Source: Microvelia longipes (taxonomy: Eukaryota > Arthropoda > Insecta > Hemiptera > Veliidae). Taken from it: DNA of 64,000 bases. Shown one piece after another: positions 24,384 through 35,479 of the stretch. The position numbers and the translations under genes are program-made. The notes below the pieces were generated by a model. That model searched no databases. It was given only the letters and a program-made list of their open reading frames with translations, and was not told the origin of the DNA. The stretch lies in assembly GCA_018340805.1 (NCBI GenBank), contig JACMZG010001908.1, forward strand, positions 40,709,627 to 40,773,626, given 5' to 3'. Position 1 is the first letter of the stretch, and the number at the start of each line of letters is the position of its first letter.

Positions 24384-27303
24384 ATGGTCCAAATGAATGG
24401 CATGATTTTTGTTTTTAAAGAGCATGGTATAACTATAGTTCAGCAAAACGTGCGCAGTATAAGAGCGAGATTTAATGAGATGTGTGCTTTCATGAGTAGC
24501 TTTAATAATAATATAGATGTTTTAGTGCTTACAGAGGCATGGATCGAGCATGATGCCGGCTATGATATTGCGGGCTTTGATAAATATATTAAAAAAAATA
24601 AGCATAATAAGTGTGACGGACTTGTAGTTTATGTTAACAAAACTAAGCTTAGCAGTAAGTTATTGCATGTTGATATTGAGTATTCTAACTCGATACATTT
24701 ATTTAAAAACTTTATTCTCAGGGCATGAAATTTTAATAACTGCTATTTACAGATCACCAGAATTAAACCCAGATGATTTTATTTTAAGTTTAAATGATTA
24801 TTTAAATGACAATAAGCAATATCGAAACCAAGTCCTTTGTGGTGATTTAAATATTGATATACTTGGGGGTTCCAGTATGAATAGAACCAGTCACTCTTAT
24901 CTTGATTGCTTAAGTCAATTGGTTTTACCCGATATTTAGACGGCATCACACGAGTTTGTCCTTCTGGTGGCACCTGTATTGACCACATTTTATTAAATTG
25001 CCATCCTCAGTTAATATTAAAACATCTATCTTAGATACTCGCATCACAGATCATAGGACTGTAATTGCTTCATTGACTTTTAAACATTTCAATACTCCCA
25101 ATAAAAGCAATCATAATATTAATTCTAATATCATAAAAAAACTAATAGTTGATGAACCTAATATGATTAAATGCTTAGAAGTTGAGAACTGGGAAAAAGT
25201 CTTAAAAAATGACAAGAGCGATGAAGCTTTCACTTTATTCTATGATATATTTACAAATATATTATATAATAATAGAACAGAAAAAATTATTATTGTTAAC
25301 TCTAAAAACAGGAAAATCAAGCCCTGGATAACTTCAGCTATCATAAATTCCATTAGATTTAGAGATTCCATGGCTCGTAGACTGGATAAAGAACCGGACA
25401 ACCTGAAATTAAAAGAAAAATATAAAAAGTACCGAAATAATTTGACTAAAATTATAAGGAAAGTAAAAGACGAGTACTACTCCAATAAAATACAGGAAAC
25501 TAAGGGTGATGCTAAAAAGTTTTGGGAGCTTTTAAATGAAGCTACAGATACAACAGTACGTAAAAATATAAATTTACCTGAATTAAACAAACATGATGGC
25601 TCTGGCGTAGTTAAGGATCCTCAAGATATTACTGCTGAATTCAACAATTACTTTTCTAGCATAGGAAGGGAGATTGCTGACAGAGCTCCAGCCGCTGGCC
25701 AGAGTTCTGCCAACCAGATCCTTCTTATCATAAATCTTTTTACTTACATCCAGTTGATGAGGAAGAAGTTATTAAATTAGTTAAAAATTTAAAATCAAAT
25801 ACTGCACCAGGCCATGATGGTATATCTTCTAGCATGTTAAAGAAAACTGTCCAACTTATAGCTAAACCCTTAGTTCACTGTATTAATTTATCTTTTAATC
25901 AAGGTAATTTCCCTGATCAACTGAAACAAGCCATAGTTATCCCTCTTCATAAGGGAGGCGATACTAAAACATTAAACAATTTCAGGCCGATATCCTTACT
26001 TCCTGCTTTATCTAAAGTTTATGAGAAAGCTATCAAAAATAGACTAGTTGAGTACTTAGAATCTAATAATTTATTGGCTCAATTGCAATTTGGCTTTCGT
26101 AACGACCGAAGCACTGAAGATGCTATTTATTTTATTACATCTAAAATTATGAATCCCTTGATGAAGGTAAAAAAGTTATCGGGGTCTTTCTGGACTTACA
26201 AAAAGCATTCGACACTGTCGATCATAACATTTTAATTAATAAATTAGAACTTTTAGGCATACGAGGAGTTCCTTTAGCGTTATTTAAGTCTTACCTGTCT
26301 GACAGAAGTCAGCAAGTAAGATTTAAAGATTTGCTGAGTCATCCTCTACCTATTCAAATAGGAGTACCTCAAGGAACTTGTCTCGGGCCTATTCTTTTCC
26401 TAATTTTCATTAACGACTTACTGAAACATACTACAATAGAATCAGGACAGGTAATATCATTTTGTGACGACAGTACAGCGATTTTTACAGGTAATTCGTG
26501 GACAGAAGCTTTTCAGTTTGCCAATAAAGGTATGCAAGAAATTAATGCATGGTTAAATAAAAATAAATTATCTTTAAATATAAACAAAACAGTATACCTT
26601 ACATTTTCTTTAACAGAACCTGGAAATATTCAAAGCAATAATAGCACAAACAGTGTAAAAATGCATGTCTTTGATTGTAAAAGAGAATTATTTTGTCAAT
26701 GTCCCTTTATCCAGCATTCAGACTCAGTTAAATATCTTGGTGTTATCGTAGATAAATATCTCAAGTGGAAAAATCACATTTACTATTTATGTACAAAAAT
26801 CCGAAAACAATTTTAAGTTTTATCAGTTAAGATCAATACTGTCCTTAGCTAACTTACGTAGTGTATATCTTGCTCTATGCCAATCTTTACTTGAGTATGG
26901 TATCCTAGGGTGGGGTGGAGTCAGTCCTTCCATCAGAGTCGTCCTGGAAATAACGCAAAAAAGGATTATTAAAATATGCCTTAAAAAGAATATAAGATAT
27001 TCGACAGATGAAATATTTAAAGAATTTAAAGTCCACGATATAGACATGTTATATAACTATAAACAAATACTATTTGTGAAAAAGAACATACTTAAATATG
27101 ACAAAGTAGAACATACTTACGCGACTAGACGAGTAGATGGAACTAAAATAGTAGAGCCTTCATGTAGAACTACAGCCGCCACCAGACATGCCTCCTTCAC
27201 TGCTCCCAGACTTTATAATTTACTTCCCGACAATATTCTGAATACCATTCCGTTTAAAACTTTTAAAAGTAAATTAAAAAAATTATTTAGGCCAGAAAAT
27301 TGA
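24384..27303 (+). pseudogene. LINE ORF2 remnant: AP endonuclease plus reverse transcriptase, frameshifted
   Basis: The parts occur in correct order but in changing frames. The endonuclease start (24384-24728) has ITIVQQNVRSIR and VLTEAWIEHD. It continues in another frame from about 24710 (ITAIYRSPELNPDD, GDLNIDIL) and a third from 24998 (RITDHRTVIASL, the catalytic histidine region). Reverse transcriptase follows: AIVIPLHKGGDTK and NNFRPISLLP at 25834-26235, LDLQKAFDTVDH around 26190-26230, and IGVPQGTCLGPILFLIFIND at 26331-26816. The polymerase site reads FCDDS, so both aspartates remain but the usual alanine is cysteine. The C-terminal part (27046-27303) ends in a typical LNTIPFKTFKSKLK tail. 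Breaks lie near 24715, 24940, 25730, 26165 and 26815. Confidence 0.85.
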
Positions 27304-27544
27304 GCTGATAAAAGTTTATTTTATTTTATTTTATTTCTTATTGCTTAGTGTTAGCACTGTTATAATTATTGTTGAAAAAAGTTAGTAATTAAGTTAATTA
27401 AGTTAGTACTGACTCAGTGCCGCGCTCGAGCTTTGCTCCTGCGGCTGTGCAATAAAATGTTTATTTTTGTGAATTATTAATATCTAATATCTGTAATATT
27501 GTTCAAATAAAAATAATAAATAAATAAAATAAATAAATAAATAA

Positions 27545-28258
27545 GGCCTCCTGAGAGGTTTTTCCAAAGTAGTCTGTCTGCAAATATGTGTGTGTCTGTT
27601 ATCATCGTAGCACCCAGTGTATTTATACTGGAGAGTTAAAATTTTGTACAAACATCAATCTAATGCTGTAGCTGTGTTTTTCGGAAAATATTGTTTTTAG
27701 GACTTCAGTAACCCGCAATAATGACTCAGCAAAAATGTCGAAAAATCATAAAACACGGAAAAATGATGCTATCCGATTGAACATGTATGTAGTCATATAT
27801 AAGACTAACATATGAGCTAAGTTCCATCTCATTATCAGCATTAGCTCAATTTTTATCTAATGATTTGTATAAGTTTTTTAAATAATAATAAAAAAATCGG
27901 AAAATAATCCAATTTAGTTAAAATTTGGTACGAGTGTATCCCTTTACGTAATAAATATGTGTATTAAGTTTCGTTACAATTCAACAAATCTATCTATTAT
28001 TTTTGTTGGATCATAAAAGTTAAGCAGCATCGAGCGTGGTCAGTGGCTGGATAAATGACCATTGGGAATGAAACGAATGTATTTACTATCTGAGGACGAG
28101 CGAAGCGAGTCCGAAGACGTGTTGCAGTATAAACTTAACGACTTGTATTTCTGAGGACGAGCCAAGCGAGCCCGAAGCTGGGGGGATGAGCGTAGCGAAT
28201 CCGATGTAATGAGGAAAAGTTCCGAGGTACCCCGTACTCTTTCTTGCGTATTAAAATT
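27545..28258 (+). repeat. 5S-like repeat family, copy 4 (best preserved 3' half)
   Basis: It starts abruptly after the LINE tail at GGCCTCCTGAGAGG and carries the whole downstream series of family blocks. The 5S-like segment is at 28018-28070: TTAAGCAGCATCGAGCGTGG, then TCAGTGGCTGGATAAATGAC and CATTGGGAATG. The tail has two GACGAGCGAAGCGAGTCCGA-type blocks, GATGAGCGTAGCGAATCCGA, and GATGAGGAAAAGTTCCGAGG followed by TACCCCGTACTC. Confidence 0.8.
28018..28070 (+). other. 5S rRNA-derived segment (3' half, internal promoter region)
   Basis: Eukaryotic 5S rRNA has, after about position 48, a stretch of the form AGTTAAGCA-CGTCGGGC followed by GGTTAGTACTTGGATGGG and TGACCGCCTGGGAA. The segment here follows that order and spacing with mismatches. 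It covers box A, the intermediate element and box C of the Pol III promoter. The 5' half of 5S rRNA is not present, so it is not a functional 5S gene. Confidence 0.75.
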
Positions 28259-28295
28259 CATTTATTTCTCAGGTTTTTGGTTTATGCTACATAGG

Positions 28296-28467
28296 CGGAA
28301 CAGTAGCACTTTTACCTGTCTGTCAATTTGCATAGATTTTTCAAAGGAAACATATTTTAGATTCGTATAAACTGACCTTAGTATGATATAACCTATGATA
28401 TAAAATGCGTATTTCCTTTGAAAAATCCATACAAACAGAGAAAAAATTGAAAGAGTTACTGTTCCGA
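28296..28467. repeat. Small inverted-repeat element (MITE-like), 172 bp
   Basis: The left arm CGGAACAGTAGCACTTTTAC is mirrored by AAGAGTTACTGTTCCG on the right. The inner arms pair ATTTTTCAAAGGAAAC with its complement near 28410-28425. The inner word is shared with the foldback element at 3396-4154, suggesting a related or deleted member. Confidence 0.55.
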
Positions 28468-28479
28468 CCATAGTCGGTT

Positions 28480-29265
28480 AAACCGAAACATGGGCGTGCG
28501 CAGGCGTTTTTAACGGGTCACTTGACTCCCCCCCCCGGAAAACCAGAAAAGTTAGATTGACCCGCACTGCAAATTAGAAATAAAATATTGGTTATTCTCA
28601 TGCATTTTTTCATAGGAATAACTCATTTTTTAAATTAAATTTTAAATATAATTAAACTAGTATGTGTTTCATTAGGAACATATTTAAAAAATACATCAAA
28701 TACAGCTAATTACCAACAGGCTCGCTTCGCTGGCTTAATAGAATAGAAAAAATAATAATTTAGTAACTAATCGAGGATAGCTTGGCTTCAAAAAGTGTTG
28801 AAGGCTCGCTTCACTCGCAATAAGCAAAAAGAGGCAGGCTTACCTAGCAATGGGCAACGAAGCTAGCTTTGCTCACAAAATTGCTAAAATAGTATATTAG
28901 GTACATTAAAAAGAGCTTGCTTCGCTCGCAACATTGCTATAAATATGTACGTGAATGCATGAGTGACGGCCATGTAAATATATAGTTCTAAAGAAATAAA
29001 GGTCCTACTAAAGCCCCCAAATTTGTAGACTCGCTTTGCTCACTAGACTGCTATAAACATATATGCTAACATATATAAAGAGGCTCGCTTCGCTCACAAA
29101 ATTGCTAAAATATAATTTTAGGTACATTAAGAAGGGCTCGCTTCGCTTGCTAGATTGCTGTAAATATGCGTGAATGTCGAAAAAGAGGTTTATATCGCTC
29201 ACAAAATTGCCAAAGTATATAATAAGATACCTTTAAAAGAAGCATGCTTCGCTTGCTTGATTCAT
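28480..29265 (-). repeat. GC-clasp array element, minus orientation
   Basis: The block at 28480-28740 is the reverse complement of the block at 40710-40945 (shared GGGTCAAGTGACCCGTT and GGGCCTGTTGGTAATT-like words). It is followed by about ten spaced copies of GGCTCGCTTCGCTCGC up to 29260. Two unit types roughly alternate. One continues AAAATTGCTAAAATAT...TAGGTACATTAA; the other continues TAGATTGCTATAAATATG followed by GTGAATGTCG. There is no coding content. The sharp contrast between the GC-rich words and the AT-rich spacers is conspicuous. Confidence 0.65.
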
Positions 29266-30059
29266 TATACCCTCATTTAATACGTTTGAAGGAAAAAAAT
29301 CCTGCAGACGCCCATGAACCGAAAATTCGTGCAAGAACTGAATTGGTGCGCAAGAAAACAAGCCTTCTAAAGGAAATTCGCTTGCGAACTAGCGAACTAA
29401 CGCGGCACATTTTTCTTAATACGCTTTTAAAAATTTAAATATCGCCTAATACAGTAAAAGAAATTGCCCGAGTGTTATCTAGGCCTAGAGCCAGGGAAAG
29501 GATCGGAGGAAACAATTTCACCCTCTCAGACGCTGTAGTTTTCAGCAATAGCCCCTTAAATGAAAGATCTGCCTGTCTGGGCTTGGTTTCCCCTCACTAC
29601 GGGCTACGGGCCTGGTGCAGTCCCTGTATGTAATAAGTAAGTATATTTTTTCCAATAAAGCTTTTATATCTAGGGTTTTTGTCGAATCAATTGTTTTAAG
29701 CAGAATTGAGAAAGGTAGGAATAAAACATTTTACTTTGGACCTGCTTCGCTCGTCCTCTAACATGATGCAATACACATTTGGTGATAAATTTATCATGAG
29801 GGAGATAAATCCAAGTAGGTGAGAAAATGTTCTTAAGTTCCCTTAGTCCATTTTTAAAATGATGCTTACCTCGGAGTATACTAAACTCGCAATTCATTAC
29901 TGTAATGCAGAAACAATCTAAACCCAAATATCATAGGAGAAAATGATTGGCTCATATGTGTTGTATTTAGAGGAACCTTTTATTTAGTCATAGATTTACA
30001 ATTTGTTTTTTACGTACAAATAATAAAACTGACACCAGATGGACGAGAATATTAAAAAA
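29266..30059. other. No gene identified
   Basis: A less AT-rich patch at 29460-29640 (around GGCCTAGAGCCAGGGAAAGG and ACTACGGGCTACGGGCCTGG) may be the 3' end of a retroelement, but no reading frame supports this. Another CTTCGCTCGTCCTC word lies near 29745. Confidence 0.4.
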
Positions 30060-30715
30060 ATTTTTTAACAGAACATTTCGCCTGTAATTCGCCTTTGCCG
30101 GATGGCAAAGGGTTATAATTATTTTATCTCCAGACGGTGTATATTGTGTGTTTTTAGGGAGTAAAGATCACTTTTCACTCCCAAGGAAAAAAGTTACTCT
30201 TTACTCCCTTGTAATTTTTCCTCCCTTGGGAATAAAAAGTATTATTATTATTTATTATTATTTATTATTATTATTATTTCCTATCATTAGGGTTAAAGCC
30301 AATTTTATCCATTTTTTGTAACACTTGGAACCAATCTATTTTTGTAACACTTCCCTCAAGGCGGTACCATCAAAATTTAAAAGGGGAACCCGACAAAAAA
30401 AAATATTGGCTCAAAATCCATTTCAAACCATAAAAAGTTGTTAGGAGCGCTATAATTTTTTTTGAGCCTTTCAAAAATTTATTAATGGACCATATTATCT
30501 CAAAATCTGTTTTAGGTAAAAAAAATTTTTTGGAGCAATAATATTTTTTTTTTTATTTGGGCCAGCACCCTTAAAATTTATTGGGGAGGGGGGAGGGGGT
30601 CCGACCCAAAAAGTTACTCCTTTTTCGGTATTTTAGGAATAAAATACTAAAAAACGTATGAAAATAAGAATATAACTATAAAATCATGTATGCACCTTGG
30701 GAGTAAAATGCAATG
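30060..30715. repeat. Unclassified repeat-like DNA with CCCTTGGGAGTAAA hairpins
   Basis: TTTTCACTCCCAAGGAAAAA (30170 onward) pairs with TTTTTCCTCCCTTGGGAATA (30217 onward). A further CCTTGGGAGTAAAATG lies near 30694, and a similar TTTTACTCCCTAGGGAGGAA palindrome near 57848. Between them is poly-purine/pyrimidine-rich DNA with ATTATT runs. It looks like a decayed element with inverted ends. Confidence 0.35.
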
Positions 30716-32939
30716 TTCCCCTTGCAATTACCTTTCTTGGCTTCGTCTTTCGCATTTTTACTCACTTTGTTCGTAAATAACTATTATTACTCAATATTTT
30801 TTGTTACTTATTTAGCAGTGTTTTTGTCAAGGTTTTATTTTAAGAAGCTTTGTTTAGCTCTTATTTTCTTACTTTTAATTATGTTCATTTTCTTGGCTAT
30901 TGAATGATATGTACACTTATGTGTTGACTATGTTAGAATTCGCTAAAATTAGGTAAATTTTAGTTATAACTTTATGTTTGTTTATTGACATGAATATGTC
31001 TGGAATTGCTGGCAAAATATAATAATCATTTAATAAATTTCTTAGTTATTCTCGTCCCGGTGCGTGCTCGTTTCACAAAAGTACAAGTCTTCTAGTAACA
31101 AAAATTGTAAAAAAAAACAACTTGTAATGACAAATTTACATGTGTTACCAAGGATACACTTGTAGATCTGTAGCATTTTTCAATTTAATAAGCAACATTT
31201 TCTTGTCTATTACAATACTCAAGTCCGAACCTAGGTAGACTGAGTTACAAGTTCATTTTATTAATATAAAACTTTTTTATATTAATTGGCGATAAAATTT
31301 TTTATCCCCAACTTTTAGTTTATTAGTAATCTAGTGATCAATATAACGTTTTTTATAAATATTATTTCTCTTATTTTAGAAATAATTGCATTCGAAATAA
31401 TTAACTCATATGAATGAAACTGGGTTTTAATAATATTTGGACTCATAGTTTACAAATACTGTAGGTTACAATAAATTGTAATGATATTCGTGAAACGTTA
31501 AATTTTGAGACTTCTAGCTACAAGTTGTTTTGTACAATAGTTTGTAAAATTTGTGGGGGAGATGATTAAATTTGATTGGAGTTTGACACAAATATGCTTG
31601 TTTCCTAGAAGGTTTAAGAAAAAACTTGCAACCTACTAGTATTTTTTAATAGCATTGTATATAATTACTAATCTACACTTGTACATTAGTGAAACAAATA
31701 TCTTACAATTATTAGTAAACTTGTAGCTTTTTTACTTGTAGTATACAAGAATTGTACTTTTGTGAAATGGGGCCCAGTTGTAATTTTCAAAATTAATAAA
31801 ATATTGTTGAAAATCAGCGTTACCTAAACAAATACTAAATGAAATTGGGCAACTGATAGTCAAACTACTATACTTAGTTGCTGTTTATTTAGACTGCATC
31901 GATTAAATTAATAAATTTAAAGTAATAACTTTATCAAGCATTAAAAAAAGTTTCCTATGTCTAGTTCAAACTCATCTACAGATTCTCTCTTTTAGTTACT
32001 ACTTTCTTCTTTCATAAAATAAGTACTTTTACAATAACTTAAAAAAATTAATTAAAAATTTAAATTTTTTCTTTCGAAATTCGTTAAAAGAAAGGGATTT
32101 TACTTTACTTTCATAGGAAAACAAAATACTACATTAGAATTACTAGACTGCATAGCAGATTTAAACTATACTTATGACAGTAAGGGGTTAAAAGTTGTTC
32201 ATATTATAAACACTATATCAAAATTTTCATCAAAGAGTATATAGGTATACTCCTTGGTTTCATCTTCGATGCAGTATAAATTATACAATTGAGTTTAAAC
32301 AGGTTTGAAAATGCTTTTAAGTTAATATTTATAAACATTTAAAGTTTAAAGGACTGGAAATGAACGGTTGGAGAAACATTTAGTTTAGTCCTCGTTGATT
32401 TATTAAAACAATGAATACATCCAATGAATTTTCCGTGACTTTCAGGTTTTAAACATTAGAGGGGTGTATGGCTACCTAATATTTTAACGGCATCTTAAAA
32501 ATTGAGAGAGATCTCTCTAATTATTTGACAAACCGCTTCCTTAACAATATGACAATTGGTATTGCATGAAGGTAATTTTTCCTCACATTATTCCTGTCAA
32601 TTATTTTATAGCTAAATGATTTTAATTATTACAATACCTAGGCTCAAATTGAAACAATGGGACATTGTTTTTTCAGAGTGCTTAATAGAATGAACCCAGT
32701 CTGGGGTCGATTCAAATGCTCTAAGTGGCCAAAAAACTAAAAAAAACTAAAAAACTAAAAAACTAACTAAAAACTAACAAACATAGTAAATAACTGAAAA
32801 TCTTAAATTCGGTCGGTAAAAATAAATTTCGAGTAAAGGGACATTTTGGATGTTTATTGAGGGCCGTAATCGAATTAAACCGCCTCAAACCTGGTCTTAT
32901 AGTATAATCAACATTGGGAGTCAGGAAGCAAATTTAAAT
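30716..32939. other. No gene identified
   Basis: The 64-codon hydrophobic frame at 30713-30907 is what AT-rich DNA gives by chance and has no family resemblance. The rest is AT-rich and featureless, except for an (ACTAAAAA)-rich patch near 32735-32775. Confidence 0.45.
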
Positions 32940-33575
32940 TTGTGTGGGTTATTACACCACCATGCTCAGTGCTGCTTCAAAAATCATAGATATACTTGTT
33001 ATATTGAAACGGAACTTGGTGTACTTATTTATTTAGTAAAGGTATACACTTGCACTAAATTTAAACTCAATTGAATAATTTTCTGATTTTCTACATTTTT
33101 TTTAAACGTACACAAGTAGTTTGATAAAAATTGAACTAATGCTGATAATGAGATGGAACGTAGCACATATGTTAGTTGTATACATAACCACATGTGTCCT
33201 AAATCTCAATGTGGTCGTATCATTTTTCCGCGTTTTATGATTTTTCCAATTTTTTGCTTAGTCATTATTGCGGGTTAATGACGTAATAATAAATATTTTC
33301 CGAATAGCACAACTACAGCCGTAAACTAATTTTTGTACGAAGTTTCAAATCTCTAGCAGGAATACACTAGGAGCTACGATAATAACAGACACACACAAAC
33401 ACACACAGATACACACATACACACAAACATACAGACAGACAACATTGTGAAAGCCACTCAGGAGGCATTTAAAACACCTAAAACGGATAATTTCTGTTTC
33501 ATCCCAGTTTCTGATTTTTTTGGAAACACAATACTTTTCCATATACCTACGGTATAATTTAAGAAAAGTAAAATA
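32940..33575 (-). repeat. 5S-like repeat family, copy 5
   Basis: On the minus strand it runs from the terminal ACTTTTCTTAAATTATACCG block through AAGTATTGTGTTTCC, GTGTGTCTGTTATTATCGTA, GCTCCTAGTGTATTCCTGCT and the TTAACCCGCAATAATGACTA block. A 5S-like remnant follows near 32957-32985 (AAGCAGCACTGAGCATGGTG). The tail is absent. The 143-codon frame across it is not a gene. Confidence 0.7.
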
Positions 33576-34229
33576 CACAAAGTATGACATAAATGCAAAG
33601 CCGGAAGGAGTCTTCATCATTGGGGGGTTTAAAAACATTATTTTAAAAACTTGAGTGCGCTTTTTTGTTTTTGCACTGTTTTGATTACTATCACATTTAA
33701 AGAAACAATACCCCACTCGAAACCCTTGAGGGAAACCTTTTACTTTTCTCTTTCCAGGTGATTGTAACCAAGACATTTTATGATTTTAACTTGCCAATAT
33801 TCTGTGAATGAAGTTGCACTTCCTTTCAAATCTAAATATAAATATTTAAATATGATGTAACAGAAAATCAAAGTAGAACAAGATCGGGATGGATTCATTT
33901 CCTCGTGGGACCTCTTGTCAAATATATGATACACCATAAGTGAAGCTCCAAAGTAAGTATTATTCTATCATAATATTTGAATTGTTATTCTATCGTGGGT
34001 AGAGAATTGGTACAAGAACCTGCTTGTATGATACAAGGCATCAAATTACATATATTGTATGTTATAAATAATGGGGCTTCAACGTAAAGTTAACAGTATT
34101 GTGGATAGTTATTTTCGGCTACATAAGGATAATAGCATTGCATATTGTTGAGATATTTTTACTGTTCAATTGGGTTTAAGGTTGAGCAAATATAAAAACT
34201 TGATAGTACATCACATTTTTTTCTATTTT
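33576..34229. other. No gene identified
   Basis: AT-rich flank between two 5S-like repeat copies. Confidence 0.5.
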
Positions 34230-34640
34230 TCATAGGAAAAGTTTTTTGCTTTATGAGACCGGAATGTCACCTGAATTGTCCGTTTTCACTTGTAAGTGTC
34301 TGGGATCATCGAAGATTTAAGTGTATTTATGCTATAGAGAGTTGAAACCAGGTACAAAAATCAATCTTTGGATATACTTGAGCATTCCAGATTTTTTATA
34401 TGAAATCATTAATTTCTTAACAAATTTTAAAGAAAACGCTTAAAAACACGAAAAAATTATTTGATCGTTTTGATATTTGGCTTGCATATCGTCCTACATA
34501 AAACTTAATCTCCTTAGTCTCATTTATGTATCAGCAGTAGTTAAATTTTTATCAAATAACTTGTTTAAGTGTTTTAAAAAATTGTTAAAAATCGAAAATA
34601 ATCCAAATTAAGTTAATAAAACTAATGAAGTGGTTATGTT
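34230..34640 (+). repeat. 5S-like repeat family, copy 6 (diverged, no 5S segment)
   Basis: GAAAAGTTTTTTGCTTTATG, GAGACCGGAATGTCACCTGA, GTGTATTTATGCTATAGAGA and GTACAAAAATCAATC follow the family order. The copy is more diverged than the others and stops before the 5S-like segment. Confidence 0.6.
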
Positions 34641-34754
34641 ATTATTATAGCTACCATTATATTAAATGTTCAAAAATGTTATTTGGTTAATAAATGCCCA
34701 TTTTTAATTTAAATCAGGGAAGTAAAAAATACTCCTTTTTTATATTTTATATTT

Positions 34755-35475
34755 TTATGTTAGCATTTTGCGAGCAATGCGAGCCTAATTTTCGACATTC
34801 ACGCATATTTACCGCTATCTAGCAAGCGAAGCGAGCCCTTTTTAATGTACCAAATATTATATTTTATCCATTTTTAGAGAGAGCATTGCATGTATTTGCA
34901 TGTATTAGCGAGCGAAGCGTTCCCCTATAAATACACAGCTTTACTACTTTAGAGCTATATATATGCAGTCATGTTAAGCGAGCATCTATTCATATACATT
35001 CACGTATATATTCGTACGTGGCAATCCAGCGAGCCAATTCTTTATGTACCTAATTTTATATTTTAGCAACCTGGGTCCTATTTAATAATCCTAATAGTTT
35101 ATTTTAGCGATCTTAAGAGTAAATCGAGCCTAATGAGCATATAGCGACTTTTATACTATTAGTATCTAGCGAGCTATAAACCTTCATTACTTTAGAATCA
35201 TATATTTTCACAATCTATTATTAGCAATCTAGCGAGCCATCTTTAATGTACCTTGTATTATATTTTAACAATCACGCGAGTGATGGGAGATTCTGCGAAT
35301 ATATACGTATAGCGAGCGAAGCGAGTATCTTTTTCTATGTTTACATATATATTTATAGCATTTTGGCGAACGAAGCGAGTCTTTTTCCACTGCTAGGGAA
35401 ACGTGCCTTATTTGCTTATTGCGGGCGAAGCGAGCCTTTATTGCTTTTTTAGAGCCAAGTTATACTTATTTCATT
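34755..35475 (+). repeat. GC-clasp array element, plus orientation (array part)
   Basis: About twelve spaced words of the form AGCGAGCGAAGCGAGCC, or decayed forms of it, are separated by AT-rich spacers such as TATATTTATAGCATTTTGGC and TTTAATGTACC...ATATTTTAGCAAT. These are the complements of the spacers at 28740-29265, so this is the same element in the opposite orientation. A frame at 35246-35452 across it is not a gene. Confidence 0.65.
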
Positions 35476-35479
35476 ATTA

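Larger units (their letters stand above)
22390..27544 (+). mobile_element. Non-LTR retrotransposon (CR1/Jockey-like), near full length, inactive
   Basis: The element comprises a 5' leader, ORF1 (22616-23668), an AT-rich spacer, a broken ORF2 (24384-27303), a short 3' untranslated region and a terminal AAATAAATAAAT tract ending at 27544. The left boundary is a guess: the sequence around GTCAGTGTCTAGCACTCGCC resembles a retrotransposon leader. No target duplication was found. The right edge abuts a 5S-like repeat that starts abruptly at GGCCTCCTGAGAGG. ORF2 is interrupted by at least five frame changes or stops, so this copy cannot support its own mobility. A PHD finger joined to an FP-like domain is known from ORF1 of arthropod CR1/Jockey-group elements. 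Confidence 0.85.

Noticed and set aside
28018..28070. A functional 5S rRNA gene
   Set aside because: Only the 3' half is present and it is mutated in each copy. The 5' half and a proper terminator are absent.
28740..29265. CRISPR array
   Set aside because: The repeated word is spaced irregularly, the spacers are themselves repeated, and the sequence is eukaryotic. No cas genes are present.
30713..30907. Hydrophobic 64-codon frame, possible membrane peptide
   Set aside because: T-rich DNA gives Phe/Leu/Ile-rich frames by chance. There is no conserved motif or transcript signal.
33345..33776. 143-codon minus-strand frame
   Set aside because: It lies mostly within a 5S-like repeat copy (32940-33575), with a CVCVYVC stretch from the (GT)n block. 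No domain is recognisable.
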